A stretch of DNA of 64,000 nucleotides from the NCBI GenBank assembly GCA_021811865.1, contig JAKAQB010000008.1, positions 21,134 to 85,133 on the forward strand, in the 5' to 3' direction. Position 1 is the stretch's first letter. Every line of letters starts with the position of its first letter. The translations under genes were made by a program, and so were the position numbers. Below are positions 35,090-44,297 of this stretch, piece after piece. This stretch comes from Actinomycetes bacterium. Lineage in GTDB: Bacteria; Actinomycetota; Acidimicrobiia; Acidimicrobiales; Palsa-688. Below the pieces are notes generated by a model. It saw only the letters and a program-made list of their open reading frames with translations, was not told where the DNA came from and did no database searches.

Positions 35090-37545
35090 GCGATCTCCCG
35101 CCGGGCGACGAGGACCTCGACCTCGTCGGCATCCAGCCGATCGAGCTCCAGGACGAGATGGAGCGCTCGTTCCTGGACTACGCGATGTCCGTCATCGTCA
35201 GCCGGGCACTGCCTGACGCCCGCGATGGCCTGAAGCCGGTGCACCGGCGGATCCTCTACGGCATGTGGGAGCTCAACGCCCGCGCCGACCGGCCTCGCCT
35301 CAAGTGTGCGCGTGTGAGCGGCGACGTCATGGGCCGCTACCATCCCCACGGCGACGCGGCGATATACGACGCGATGGTACGGATGGCACAGCCGTTCAGC
35401 CTCCGCCACCCGCTCATCGACGGGCAGGGCAACTTCGGGTCCCCCGACGACGGCCCCGCTGCAGCCCGCTACACCGAGTGCCGGCTGTCGCCCCTCGCCC
35501 ACCGGATGCTCGAAGGGATCGACGAGGAGACCGTCGATTTCGTGGACACGTACTCCGGGGAGTTCCAGGAACCGGTCGTCCTTCCGTCCCGGTTCCCGAA
35601 CCTCCTCGTCAACGGCAGCCAGGGCATCGCCGTCGGGATGGCGACCAACATCCCGCCACACAACCTGGGGGAGGTCGCCGACGCGGTCACCTTCTTCCTC
35701 GATCATCCCGACGCCACCGTCGAGCAGCTCATGCACTTCGTGAGAGGCCCAGATTTCCCGACCGGAGGGCTGATCCTCGGGCGGGCTGGGATCCAGGACG
35801 CCTACCGGACGGGACGGGGCTCGATCAAGATGCGGGCGCGCGCAGAGATCGTCGAGTCCAAGCGCGGCACGGCGATCGTGGTCACCGAGCTCCCCTACCA
35901 GGTGGGCCGGGCGCAGGTGCTCGGCAAGATCAGGGAACTGGTCGAGAGCCGTGACATCGACGGCATCCGGGATCTGAACGACGGCTCTGCCAAGCAGCAG
36001 ACCCGGCTCGTCATCGAGCTCAAGCGGGACGCCAACGCCAACGTCGTGCTCAACAACCTCTACAAGATGACCCCGCTGCAGACGAGCTTCGGGGTCAACA
36101 TGGTCGCCCTCGTGGACGGCGTTCCCCGCACGCTCAACCTGCTGCAGGCGCTGCAGGCCTACGTCGACCACCAGCGCGACGTGATCCGCCGGCGCTCCGA
36201 GTTCCGGCTGCGCAAGGCGGCGCAGCGCGCCCACATCGTCGAGGGTCTCATCAAGGCCCTCGACATGATCGACGCCATCATCGCCCTCATCCGGGGCTCG
36301 GAGGACCGCGCCGCGGCACGGGGCGGGCTCATGGCGGACCCGTTCGGCTTCACCGAGGTCCAGTCCGAGCACATCCTCGACATGACGTTGGCTCGCCTCA
36401 CCCGCCTCGGCCGGACCAACCTGGAGGAGGAGCTCGCGCAGCTGCGGGCACAGATCACCGAGCTCGAGGCCATCCTCGCCGACGAAGGTGTGCTCAGGGG
36501 TGTCATCAAGACCGAGCTGGGCGCCATCCGCAACGACTTCGCCTCGGACCGGGTTGCGGAGATCACCTTCGATCCCGGCGACATGGGTGCCGAGGACCTC
36601 ATCGACGACGAGGAGCTCGTCGTCACCATGACACGCGCCGGCTACGTCAAGGCGGTGCCGGCGTCGGCCTTCCGCACCCAGGCTCGCGGCGGCCGGGGCG
36701 TCGCCGGCACCCGCCTGCGCGACGAGGACTACGTCACCCGTGTCATCCATACCTCCGCCCACGCCCACCTGCTGTTCTTCTCCAACCTGGGCAAGGTGTA
36801 CCGCCTGCGCGCCTACGACATCCCCGTCAAGGAGCGCACCGCCCGTGGCACGGCCATCGTCAACCTCCTGCCGTTGGCGCCCGGCGAGCACATCCAGACC
36901 CTGATAGACACCCGCGAGTTCCCCGCCGACCGGTTCCTGCTCTTCGCCACCCGCGGCGGCCAGGTCAAGAAGACTACTTTCTCTGAGTACGATAAGTCCC
37001 GCCGGGATGGCTTCATCGCTGTGAACCTGCGGGAGGGCGACGAGCTGGTGGGGGTGATCGTCACCGGCGGGTCCGACGACATCTTCATGGTGACGGCCGG
37101 CGGGATGGCGATCCGCTTCAGCGAGGAGGACGTCCGCCCGATGGGGAGGGACGCGGGCGGCGTTCGGGGTATGAACCTCCGCCAGGGAGACGAGGTCGTC
37201 TCCGTCGACCTCGCCCGGGACGAAACAAGCATCTTGACCGCCACTGACGCCGGTTATGGCAAGCGCACCCAACTCCACCACTTCCACCGGCAGGGAAGGG
37301 GGGGTCTCGGGGTGCGCGGCATCAAGCTGACCGCGCAGCGCGGGCGCGTCGTCGCTGCTTTCATGGTGGGACTCGACGACGAGATCCTCGTGATCTCCTC
37401 GGCGGGCGTGACCGTCCGGATGCCTGTCCGGGGGGTCTCGAGCCAGGGTCGCGACGCAACCGGTGTCCGGCTCGTCAGCCTCGACTCCGGCCAGGTGGTG
37501 GCGTCGGTGGCACCGGTGCTGGCCGTCGAGGAGGCCGAGGGGTGA
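35086..37545 (+). CDS. gyrA: DNA gyrase subunit A
   Basis: Breakage-reunion subunit. The quinolone-resistance region is clear, [20 protein letters not shown], with Ala where E. coli has Ser83, as also found in mycobacteria (a trait linked to lower intrinsic fluoroquinolone sensitivity). The catalytic tyrosine is in AARYTECRL. The C-terminal beta-pinwheel starts near residue 510 and carries the GyrA box QARGGRG, which distinguishes gyrase from topoisomerase IV. 819 residues. ATG at 35086 overlaps the gyrB stop. Confidence 0.97.
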   Translation: MSDLPPGDEDLDLVGIQPIELQDEMERSFLDYAMSVIVSRALPDARDGLKPVHRRILYGMWELNARADRPRLKCARVSGDVMGRYHPHGDAAIYDAMVRMAQPFSLRHPLIDGQGNFGSPDDGPAAARYTECRLSPLAHRMLEGIDEETVDFVDTYSGEFQEPVVLPSRFPNLLVNGSQGIAVGMATNIPPHNLGEVADAVTFFLDHPDATVEQLMHFVRGPDFPTGGLILGRAGIQDAYRTGRGSIKMRARAEIVESKRGTAIVVTELPYQVGRAQVLGKIRELVESRDIDGIRDLNDGSAKQQTRLVIELKRDANANVVLNNLYKMTPLQTSFGVNMVALVDGVPRTLNLLQALQAYVDHQRDVIRRRSEFRLRKAAQRAHIVEGLIKALDMIDAIIALIRGSEDRAAARGGLMADPFGFTEVQSEHILDMTLARLTRLGRTNLEEELAQLRAQITELEAILADEGVLRGVIKTELGAIRNDFASDRVAEITFDPGDMGAEDLIDDEELVVTMTRAGYVKAVPASAFRTQARGGRGVAGTRLRDEDYVTRVIHTSAHAHLLFFSNLGKVYRLRAYDIPVKERTARGTAIVNLLPLAPGEHIQTLIDTREFPADRFLLFATRGGQVKKTTFSEYDKSRRDGFIAVNLREGDELVGVIVTGGSDDIFMVTAGGMAIRFSEEDVRPMGRDAGGVRGMNLRQGDEVVSVDLARDETSILTATDAGYGKRTQLHHFHRQGRGGLGVRGIKLTAQRGRVVAAFMVGLDDEILVISSAGVTVRMPVRGVSSQGRDATGVRLVSLDSGQVVASVAPVLAVEEAEG

Positions 37546-37561
37546 CCGGGTGGGGAGAGAC

Positions 37562-38188
37562 GTGAGCGACCAGACCGGGCCGGTGGTGGGGGAGGAGACC
37601 TCCCCCTTCCCCGCCCGGTACGGGCCGGTGGGCGGCGACGGTGAGCGGGAGGCGCTCCCGCCCCGATCCGCCCCCCCGGGGGCGCGCCGCCAGCGGTCGG
37701 TGGCCACAGCGGGCGGGGTGCCCTCCCCCCGGGTCGCGCGGGATGCCCCGGGCGCCTCCGGCGAGACGTGGGCGCCGGCGGTGCCCGCGCGACCCGACGG
37801 GGTGCCACCCCTCGCCGGCCTGCCAGCGGCCACCGCCGGCGTCCCGATCCGCCGCCTCGTCCGCCGCGTCGACGCCTGGACCGTGTTCAAGGTGTCACTC
37901 CTCTTCTACGTCCTGATGCTCGGCATCTTCCTGCTCGCCGGGGTGGTCGCCTGGCAAGTGGCCGTACCCCTGCACTTCATCCGCGACATCGAGCGGGCCG
38001 TCCGCACGCTCGCCGACGCCCGCAAGTTCGTCCTGCGCCCCATGCCCGTGCTCGAGTACGCCGCCGCGGCCGGCGGGGCGCTCGCCCTCCTCGGCACGGT
38101 GATGAACACCGTCGCCGCCGTGCTCTACAACCTCATCAGCGACGTGATTGGCGGGGTGCAGACCATCGAGGTCGTGAAGGACGAGTGA
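37562..38188 (+). CDS. DUF3566 family membrane protein
   Basis: The gene that commonly follows gyrA in actinobacteria (Rv0007-like). 208 residues from GTG at 37562, with GGGGAGAG upstream. The first 100 residues are Pro/Gly/Arg-rich and disordered; the DUF3566 domain follows, with RRVDAWTVFKVSLLFYVLML, a first membrane helix ending near GVVAWQVA, and a second helix around LALLGTVMNTVAAVLYNLISDVIGG. Function is unknown; a link to division or envelope maintenance has been suggested for the family. No tRNA-Ile/tRNA-Ala pair follows, unlike in mycobacteria. Confidence 0.85.
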   Translation: MSDQTGPVVGEETSPFPARYGPVGGDGEREALPPRSAPPGARRQRSVATAGGVPSPRVARDAPGASGETWAPAVPARPDGVPPLAGLPAATAGVPIRRLVRRVDAWTVFKVSLLFYVLMLGIFLLAGVVAWQVAVPLHFIRDIERAVRTLADARKFVLRPMPVLEYAAAAGGALALLGTVMNTVAAVLYNLISDVIGGVQTIEVVKDE

Positions 38189-38303
38189 CCGACATCCGGC
38201 CTCTGCAGGTCACCTTCGACGCCGGTGACCCACACACGCTCTGACGGTGGTGGGCGGCGAGCGATCCCAGCGGCTCGGGTCCCCGAGGGCAACGAGCTCT
38301 GCC

Positions 38304-39833
38304 TCAGTGGGCGCTGACCACCGGGGAGGTGCCGAGGACGTGGCCTGTGGCGTCGAGCGCCGTCACCTGGAACTGGGTGGCACCCGACGCCGTGAAGCCG
38401 ATGGCGGTCTCGAAGCCGTGGCGGGCCGTCACCGCCCGCTCGGTCAGCGTCGTCGACGACGTCCCGGCTGACACCTGCCAGGAGGCAACCTGGGTGGCGC
38501 CGTTCCAGCTGGCGTAGCCGGTGAAGGAGCCCGCTGCCGAGCCGGGGCGCACGACGAACAGCAGCTCCTGGATCCGGGGGTTGCCGACCCAGTCGTCGGT
38601 GAAGGTGCGGTAGGTGAACGCCCCGGCGGGGAACCGCCCGTCCAGGATCATCTCGGCGCCCGCCGCCGGCGCGGCGAAGTGTGAGAAGTAGGGTGCCGAC
38701 CCCCACCCGACGAAGCGCGATCCGTCGGGGAGCAGCTGGTTGTTGCCGGTGTAGTAAACGACGACCGGCTGGGTGGAGTGGTTCCACTCCTGGTCGAGCG
38801 TGACCTGGCGGTTGACGGTGTCGACGCGGAGCACCTTGGCCCACGCCTGCTTCTCCGGGCTGGGCGGGCTGGCGTCGTCGAAGACCGAGAACCCGCTGCC
38901 GTCGGGCAACGCCCGCCCGTCGTGCTGGAACTCGTAGCGCGTGCCGGGGCCGACCATGGTGAAAGACGATCCCTTCCCACCGGCCTGCCAGAGGATCTGC
39001 CCGGTCGCCCGGCTCACCAGGTACACGGCGCTGGTGTTGCGGGAGGAGATCAGCAGGTCGCGGTCGGGGCCCGGCCACAGGTCGACGGAGTTCATGTGGA
39101 AGTAGTCCATGCTGCCCGGTGTGAACGTCTTGGAGATCGGCACCGACGGGTAGCACGGCCAGTCGAGCAGGACCCCGCCCGTGGCGATGTCGCGCTCGTA
39201 GGCATGGCAGTTGTAGATGTCCGGCTGGGTGATCTTCTGGTAGCCGGTGTGCAGGGCTGTGTCCTGCGGCGTGATGACGAACTCGTGCAGGTCGCAGGGC
39301 ACGCCATTGGCCGACGACACGGTCGCGACTGTCGAGTAGGTGTCGTCGGCGATCGCGTAGATGCCGGCGGTCCCGAAGCCCGGGCCGAGCGTCCCCTGGA
39401 ACCAGGTGAGGACCGGCTTGCCCTGGTAGGTCTGGACGTGGAAGTTGAAGGCCTGGTCGGTCTTGGCCGTGAGCGGCCTGAAGAAGACCAGCCACCCGTT
39501 GCGGTCGAAGATCATGAGGCCCTGCTGGGCGCCGGCGGGGTAGTGGGCGCCGGGCACGCCGCCGGCGGGGGTGGCGAAGATGTAGGGCGGCACGCCGGGA
39601 CCGATGCCGGCGGGTGTCGCCTTGATCCACACCCCGGGCGGCCGCAGGTCGGGCCTGGAGACGTATGTCTGGTACGGGGGAGGGGCGCCGGCGGGCGTGG
39701 TGATAGCCGGCGGCGTGGCGCCGAGGACCTGGGGTGCGTCGCCGAGCGCGTTGGCCACCGACAGCGCCGCAGCGCCGGCGCCGGCTCCGAGAGCACCGGT
39801 GAGGAACCGGCGCCGGGTAACAGGTTCTGACAT
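38304..39833 (-). CDS. Tat-exported arylsulfotransferase (ASST) family protein
   Basis: A 509-residue secreted protein. The N-terminus SEPVTRRRFLTGALGAGAGA is a twin-arginine signal, so it folds before export. The body is a beta-propeller of the Arylsulfotran type: ANGVPCDLHEFVITPQDTAL, MDYFHMNSVDLWPGPDRDLLI, SRATGQILWQAGGKGSSF and QHDGRALPDGSGFSVFDDA with recurring His residues. The last 90 residues form a separate beta-sandwich-like domain. ASST enzymes transfer sulfate between phenols, but activity cannot be assumed from the fold. ATG at 39833 has GGGAGG upstream. Confidence 0.82.
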   Translation of the reverse strand: MSEPVTRRRFLTGALGAGAGAAALSVANALGDAPQVLGATPPAITTPAGAPPPYQTYVSRPDLRPPGVWIKATPAGIGPGVPPYIFATPAGGVPGAHYPAGAQQGLMIFDRNGWLVFFRPLTAKTDQAFNFHVQTYQGKPVLTWFQGTLGPGFGTAGIYAIADDTYSTVATVSSANGVPCDLHEFVITPQDTALHTGYQKITQPDIYNCHAYERDIATGGVLLDWPCYPSVPISKTFTPGSMDYFHMNSVDLWPGPDRDLLISSRNTSAVYLVSRATGQILWQAGGKGSSFTMVGPGTRYEFQHDGRALPDGSGFSVFDDASPPSPEKQAWAKVLRVDTVNRQVTLDQEWNHSTQPVVVYYTGNNQLLPDGSRFVGWGSAPYFSHFAAPAAGAEMILDGRFPAGAFTYRTFTDDWVGNPRIQELLFVVRPGSAAGSFTGYASWNGATQVASWQVSAGTSSTTLTERAVTARHGFETAIGFTASGATQFQVTALDATGHVLGTSPVVSAH

Positions 39834-39980
39834 CCATCCTCCCATGTCGGGTGCACGGGCTCGACCGCTCCGCCTGAGTGGTGCGCCAGCCGCTTACCGT
39901 AGCAACACCTCGGTGGGCGGGGCCCGGCCGTAGGGTGGGCGGCGGGCCGCAGCGCTCGCCGGTGGCCCGAGGAGGAGGAC

Positions 39981-40283
39981 ATGCGCCACACACTGGACGT
40001 CGCCGTCGGGCCGCCGGTCGTCCACGACGACGAACGGCACCGCTACGAGATGGACCTGGGTGATGGCGTCGCCGTGGCCGAGTACCTACCCGTGCCGGGC
40101 GGTGTCGTGTTCACCCACACGGTCGTGCCCGCAGCCCACGAAGGCCGGGGGATGGGGTCCCGCCTGGTCGGGGCGGCGCTCGCCGACGCTCGCTGGCGTG
40201 GGTGGACGGTGCAGGCACGGTGCTGGTTCGTCGCCGATTTCCTCCGCCTCCATCGGCAGTACGCGGACGTCCAGGATCCGTGA
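39981..40283 (+). CDS. Small GNAT-family N-acetyltransferase
   Basis: A 100-residue protein of the GNAT-CG type (YjdJ/COG2388-like), reduced acetyltransferases with a short acetyl-CoA site. The signature is VVFTHTVVPAAHEGRGMGSRLVGAAL, then the conserved Cys and FVADFLRLHRQY ending. Substrate unknown. Start ATG at 39981 has GAGGAGGAG upstream. Divergent from the arylsulfotransferase gene and convergent with the amidotransferase gene. Confidence 0.82.
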   Translation: MRHTLDVAVGPPVVHDDERHRYEMDLGDGVAVAEYLPVPGGVVFTHTVVPAAHEGRGMGSRLVGAALADARWRGWTVQARCWFVADFLRLHRQYADVQDP

Positions 40284-40325
40284 TCTGCGGGCCGCGGTGA
40301 GGGGCTGCCGCCGCCGGGCTCCTGC

Positions 40326-41000
40326 CTACCGCGACGTGGAGCGCAGGAACGCCCCGACCAGCTCGTCGGCCCGCTCGCGGGCGGCGCCCTCCTCGTTGAT
40401 CGTGGCCGCAAGGAGCTCGTCGGGGTCCAGGCCCGACCCGGCGATCTCGTCACGGCCTCCGTGCTCGATCCACCGCTCTAGCTGTGGCCCGTCGACCTCG
40501 GGGTGGAACTGCACCGCCAGGTTGCGCCGCAAGGCGTAGGCTTGGACGGCGACGTCGTTGGTCGCCAGGATCTCCGCACCCGGCGGCAGCACGCAGCGGT
40601 CGGCGTGGAACTGGAACCACGGGCCGGGCTTCACGAGCTCCGGGCACACCGGCTCCACCGCCACCCACCCGATCTCCTTGCGAGGCGCCGGCTCCACGGA
40701 CCCTCCGTGGGCGGCGGCGAGAGCCTGGGCGCCGAAGCACACGCCGAGGACGGGGACACCAGCGTCGTCCAAGGACCGCAGCCAGGCGAGCTCCTCGCCG
40801 ATCCACGAGCCGATCGTCGCGGTGTCGTAGACCGACCACACCGACCCGAGGACGACAGCGGCGTCGAGGCCGGCCGGGTCCGCGAGCTGGTCCGGTTGGG
40901 TGCCGTCGTGGACGCTGACCTCGAAGTTCCGGGCCGCGAAGGCCTCGCCCAGAAGGCCGGGTTCGTCCTCGAGGTGATGGCGCACGAACGTGACTCGCAC
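40326..41000 (-). CDS. Class I glutamine amidotransferase-like protein
   Basis: A stand-alone GATase1 domain, 224 residues. The nucleophile elbow GVCFGAQALAAAHGG contains the catalytic Cys, and AVQFHPEVDG supplies His and Glu of the triad; EIGWVAVEP lies between. Such proteins include GMP-synthase-like amidotransferases and gamma-glutamyl-polyamine hydrolases; the substrate is not evident. I prefer GTG at 41000 (VRVTFVRHHLEDEPG) to an upstream TTG at 41021. The next gene on this strand, the LacI regulator, ends 46 bases away. Confidence 0.85.
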   Translation of the reverse strand: MRVTFVRHHLEDEPGLLGEAFAARNFEVSVHDGTQPDQLADPAGLDAAVVLGSVWSVYDTATIGSWIGEELAWLRSLDDAGVPVLGVCFGAQALAAAHGGSVEPAPRKEIGWVAVEPVCPELVKPGPWFQFHADRCVLPPGAEILATNDVAVQAYALRRNLAVQFHPEVDGPQLERWIEHGGRDEIAGSGLDPDELLAATINEEGAARERADELVGAFLRSTSR

Positions 41001-41045
41001 CCGCCGAAGATACGCCGCCAAGCACCGGTTGCGGCACTCAGAGCT

Positions 41046-42056
41046 TCAAGGCGGTGGCGCCGTCGAGGCCCGGAGGACCAGGTGTGGTGGCGGGTCGACG
41101 ACCACGATGTCGTCGGCGGGGGCACCGGCGAGCTGGTCGATGAGCAACCGGACAGCCCGGTACCCGACGTCGTAGAACGCCATCTTCACCGTCGTGAGCG
41201 GCGGCCAGGTGTGGGCCGCCATCCACTGGTCGTGGATGGCCACCATCGACAGGTCCCTCGGCACGTCGACGCCGGTTTGGCGCAGGGCGGTGAGAGCTCC
41301 GATCGCTCCGTTGACGTTGGTGACGACCAGCGCCGTGGGCGTCGACGGCTCCGACATGATGCTGGTGGCCGCCTCGGCGGCGACGTCGGGCGCGTAGCCC
41401 AGCCTCCGCACCCACGTCTCCCGGCGGCGCAGGCCGGCGTCGCGGAGCGCACCGGCGTAGCCCTGCTCGCGCCGGCGGGCGATGTCGCTCGCCTCGACGC
41501 CCCCGATCAGACCGATGCGGCGGTGCCCGAGGGTGAGGAGGTGCTCGGTTGCCAGCCTGGCCCCGGCCACGTCGTCGAGGATCACCGAGCCGCGCCGGTG
41601 GGGCGTGCGCGAGGCAACCAGCACGATCCGGGCGTCGTTGGCTACGAGGTTCTCGAGCGCCTGGTCGGTCAGGTCGTCGGTGCGCTGGAGGACGAAGCCG
41701 TCTACGCGACCCTCGCGGACGAGGCGGCGGATCACGTCGCTGCCTTCCGTGAAGTGGTGGGAGTGACCGACGAGCAGCGTGTAGTCGTGCTCTCCCGACG
41801 CGTCGGAGGCGCCGGCGAGCAGGTCGGCGAACAGCGGGGTGGACGGGTTGGGGACGACGAGTGCCAGCGCCTTGGAGCGCGCCAGGCGGAGCGCCCTGCC
41901 GGCGTAGTTGGCGCTGTAGTCGAGATCGCGCGCCGCTTGCAGCACCCGCTCGCGCGTCTCGGGGCGGGTCCGGACGGTGGGGTCGCCGTTGAGCACCCGT
42001 GATGCCACCGAGACGGATACACCCGCTCGTGTCGCGATCTCGCTCAGTGTCGCCAC
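41046..42056 (-). CDS. LacI family transcriptional regulator
   Basis: 336 residues from GTG at 42056. The N-terminal DNA-binding domain is ATLSEIATRAGVSVSVASRVLNGDPTVR with the hinge helix at about residues 50-60 (RALRLARSKALALV). The sugar-binding-protein-like core follows: DYTLLVGHSHH, VDGFVLQRTDD, TEHLLTLGHRRIGLIGG and TALVVTNVNGAIGALTAL. No sugar transporter or catabolic gene is adjacent, so the ligand is unknown. A longer frame to 42158 is basic, low-complexity and unlikely to be translated. Confidence 0.9.
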   Translation of the reverse strand: MATLSEIATRAGVSVSVASRVLNGDPTVRTRPETRERVLQAARDLDYSANYAGRALRLARSKALALVVPNPSTPLFADLLAGASDASGEHDYTLLVGHSHHFTEGSDVIRRLVREGRVDGFVLQRTDDLTDQALENLVANDARIVLVASRTPHRRGSVILDDVAGARLATEHLLTLGHRRIGLIGGVEASDIARRREQGYAGALRDAGLRRRETWVRRLGYAPDVAAEAATSIMSEPSTPTALVVTNVNGAIGALTALRQTGVDVPRDLSMVAIHDQWMAAHTWPPLTTVKMAFYDVGYRAVRLLIDQLAGAPADDIVVVDPPPHLVLRASTAPPP

Positions 42057-42122
42057 CGCGCCATCGTAGGGAGGCGGTCGCCACGGTCGCCGGGCCCGGC
42101 CGGTCGGGCCTGCGCCGGTAGG

Positions 42123-42713
42123 GTGAACGCCGTGGCAGGCCCGCCGACGGACGAACATGGCGTCGGCACGCCGGGGCCGGGAATGGCTTGGGGTCAGGTG
42201 ACCGCCCCTCCCCCTCCCCCTCCGTCCCCGCTGGTAGCACCCGACGAGGAGGGTGGTTGGCGGCGACCGTCACCCCGCCTCCGCGGCCTGCGGCGGGCGC
42301 AACTGGTCGCCTGCGCCATCCCGGCCCTCATGGTCGCGCTGGCGCTGCCGGCCACCGGCGGGATGCCGGAGTTGGCGGGGAGCTTGGGCGGCGCGGTCGT
42401 CCTGCTCGCCGCAGGGTCGGACGTGCTCATCGGGCGAAGGGTGGCTGCCTGGGGCTTCACCGAGCGGGCCGACGACCTGCTGGTGCGCCGAGGGGTGATG
42501 TTCCGGCGTCTCACGGTCATCCCGTACGGGCGCATGCAGTTCGTGGACGTGACGGTGGGTCCCTTCGAGCGCATGTTCGGGCTGGCGACGGTGAAGCTGC
42601 ACACGGCGGCGGCCGCCACCGACGCGCGGATCCCGGGGCTGGAACAGGCCGATGCCGCCGCTTTGCGCGACCACCTGTCAGCGCTCGGCGAGAGCAACCT
42701 GGCTGGGCTGTGA
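42123..42713 (+). CDS. Bacterial PH domain (YdbS-like) membrane protein
   Basis: 196 residues. After a Pro-rich N-terminus come two membrane helices (LVACAIPALMVALALPA and LAGSLGGAVVLLAAGSDVLI), then a bPH2 domain: AWGFTERADDLLVRRGVMFRRLTVIPYGRMQFVDVT-like, GPFERMFGLATVKLHTAAA. This matches YdbS. GTG at 42123 is the longest sensible start; GTG at 42132 is an alternative. The stop overlaps the start of the YdbT-like partner, and such pairs are expressed together. Biochemical role is unknown. Confidence 0.85.
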   Translation: MNAVAGPPTDEHGVGTPGPGMAWGQVTAPPPPPPSPLVAPDEEGGWRRPSPRLRGLRRAQLVACAIPALMVALALPATGGMPELAGSLGGAVVLLAAGSDVLIGRRVAAWGFTERADDLLVRRGVMFRRLTVIPYGRMQFVDVTVGPFERMFGLATVKLHTAAAATDARIPGLEQADAAALRDHLSALGESNLAGL

Positions 42714-44197
42714 CCTCACCGCCGCCGGCGGGATCGCAGTCGCCCCCCACCGGCCCCGCCCCCGCCGGCATCGAACGGGAGCTGTCTCCTCGCCAGGCGG
42801 GGTACGGCTTTCCGCCGCCGCCGCCGGACCTGAGCGGCTGGCGCCGGCTGCACCCGCTGTCGGCGGTGGTCCGTGCCGGACCGGGCGCCGTGGCGGTCCT
42901 TCTCCTGGTCCTGTTCTCGAGTGGCGGCCCCGGCTCGGGGGGGCGGACGACCGACCTCCTAGACGCCGGCTTGCTCGCCTTGTTCCTGCTCGCCGGCTTC
43001 GTGTCCTGGGCGGTCACCCGCTGGCAGCTCACCGAGGGGGTCCTGCAGATCGAGACAGGCCTGATCCGCCGCCGGTCGTTGCGCTTCCCGCTCTCCCAGG
43101 TGCAGGCCATCGACGTCGTCCGCCCCGGTCTGGCGCGCCTCCTCGGCCTGGCCGAGTTGCGCATCCGCGTCGCCGGCGCCGGCTCCCGCGGCCGGCTGGC
43201 GTACCTGACCGTGGCTCACGCCGAGGCCCTTCGCGCCCGCCTTCTCGCCACAGCCCACAGCGCCCCCGCTCTGGATGGAGAGCCGCCGCCGCCCCCCGAG
43301 ACGCCCCTCTACAGCATCGACCCCCGCCGGCTGCTGGGCTCGCTGCTCATCAGCGGGCCGTCGATGTTCCTGTTGCTGTGCCTCCTCGCGCTGGCGGTCC
43401 TCGCCGCTGTCGCCCCTGGCGCCGCCCGAGGGCTGGCTGCCGGCTCCCTGGCCTACCTGCTTGGCCTGGCGACCACCCTCTGGCGCCGGTTCAACGGCGA
43501 GTACCGCCTCAGCGTTGCTGAGGCGGTAGACGGCCTGCACCTGCGCGCCGGTCTGGTGGAGACGTCGGCGGAGACCATCCCCCGGGGCCGCATCCAGGCC
43601 CTGAGACTGGTGCAGCCCCTCACGTGGAGGCCACTCGGGTGGTGGCGGGTCGAGGTCGACGTCGCCGGCAAGGCCGCTGCCGGCCGCAACGACCGGGCCG
43701 CCAAGCAGGCGGCACGCGCTCTCCTGCCTGTGGGCACGAGGGAGCAGGCGGCGTGGATAGTGGAGCGCGTCTTTCCCGGTGCCACGGCGGCGCTGACGCC
43801 GCCCCCACCGCGGGTGGTGTGGAAGGCGCCGCTGCGCTATCGCCACCTGGCTGCCGGCCTGGACTCGTCGTACGCCGTGACCACGAGCGGGCGGCTGCGG
43901 CGGGCGACCGACTGGGTCCCGCTCGCCAAGGTGCAGAGCATCCGGTGGGTGCAGGGCCCCGTGCAGCGACGGATGCGGCTTGCGAGCATCCACCTCGACA
44001 CCGCCGGCCGGGGCGTCTTCGCCGTTCTTCGCGACCGGGAGCGCAGCCAAGCCGACGCGTGGTTGGCGTGGCTGCCCGGGGCCTGCCAGCGGGACCGCGC
44101 CACCGACCCGGCGGCGACGCTCCGCCGGGCGATGGGGGCGGGCCGGCGCTGCGCCGGGGGATCATGCGGGCCGGCTGGCGAGCGCCGGCCAGTTTGA
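42710..44197 (+). CDS. Bacterial PH domain (YdbT-like) membrane protein
   Basis: 495 residues from GTG at 42710, overlapping the preceding gene by four bases. Two membrane-helix pairs (residues about 55-105 and 210-260) alternate with repeated bPH2 domains: WQLTEGVLQIETGLIRRRSLRFPLSQVQAIDV-type, then YRLSVAEAVDGLHLRAGLVE with IPRGRIQALRLVQP, and a third, DSSYAVTTSGRLRRATDWVPLAKVQSIRWVQGP. This is the YdbT arrangement. YdbST pairs have been reported to affect antibiotic resistance in Bacillus; the mechanism is unclear. Confidence 0.86.
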   Translation: MTSPPPAGSQSPPTGPAPAGIERELSPRQAGYGFPPPPPDLSGWRRLHPLSAVVRAGPGAVAVLLLVLFSSGGPGSGGRTTDLLDAGLLALFLLAGFVSWAVTRWQLTEGVLQIETGLIRRRSLRFPLSQVQAIDVVRPGLARLLGLAELRIRVAGAGSRGRLAYLTVAHAEALRARLLATAHSAPALDGEPPPPPETPLYSIDPRRLLGSLLISGPSMFLLLCLLALAVLAAVAPGAARGLAAGSLAYLLGLATTLWRRFNGEYRLSVAEAVDGLHLRAGLVETSAETIPRGRIQALRLVQPLTWRPLGWWRVEVDVAGKAAAGRNDRAAKQAARALLPVGTREQAAWIVERVFPGATAALTPPPPRVVWKAPLRYRHLAAGLDSSYAVTTSGRLRRATDWVPLAKVQSIRWVQGPVQRRMRLASIHLDTAGRGVFAVLRDRERSQADAWLAWLPGACQRDRATDPAATLRRAMGAGRRCAGGSCGPAGERRPV

Positions 44198-44297
44198 GCA
44201 CGAGCCAAATGGGACGTGTTGGTCGTTAGCGGAATCAGAGAGGGGCCTGTCACGTCGGCGACGGACCTGTTGCTGACCTTGCCGGTCCTTCCGGGCG

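Noticed and set aside
34912..37890. A 992-codon open frame on the minus strand opposite gyrA
   Set aside because: It lies antisense to gyrA and DUF3566, which have unambiguous motifs. Long antisense frames are expected in very GC-rich genes, and its translation is low-complexity with no domain.
38189..38303. Expected tRNA-Ile/tRNA-Ala site after gyrA and DUF3566
   Set aside because: Only 115 bases are available and no cloverleaf is visible; a 7-bp GGTCACC/GGTGACC hairpin at 38207-38229 is too weak to call a terminator with confidence.
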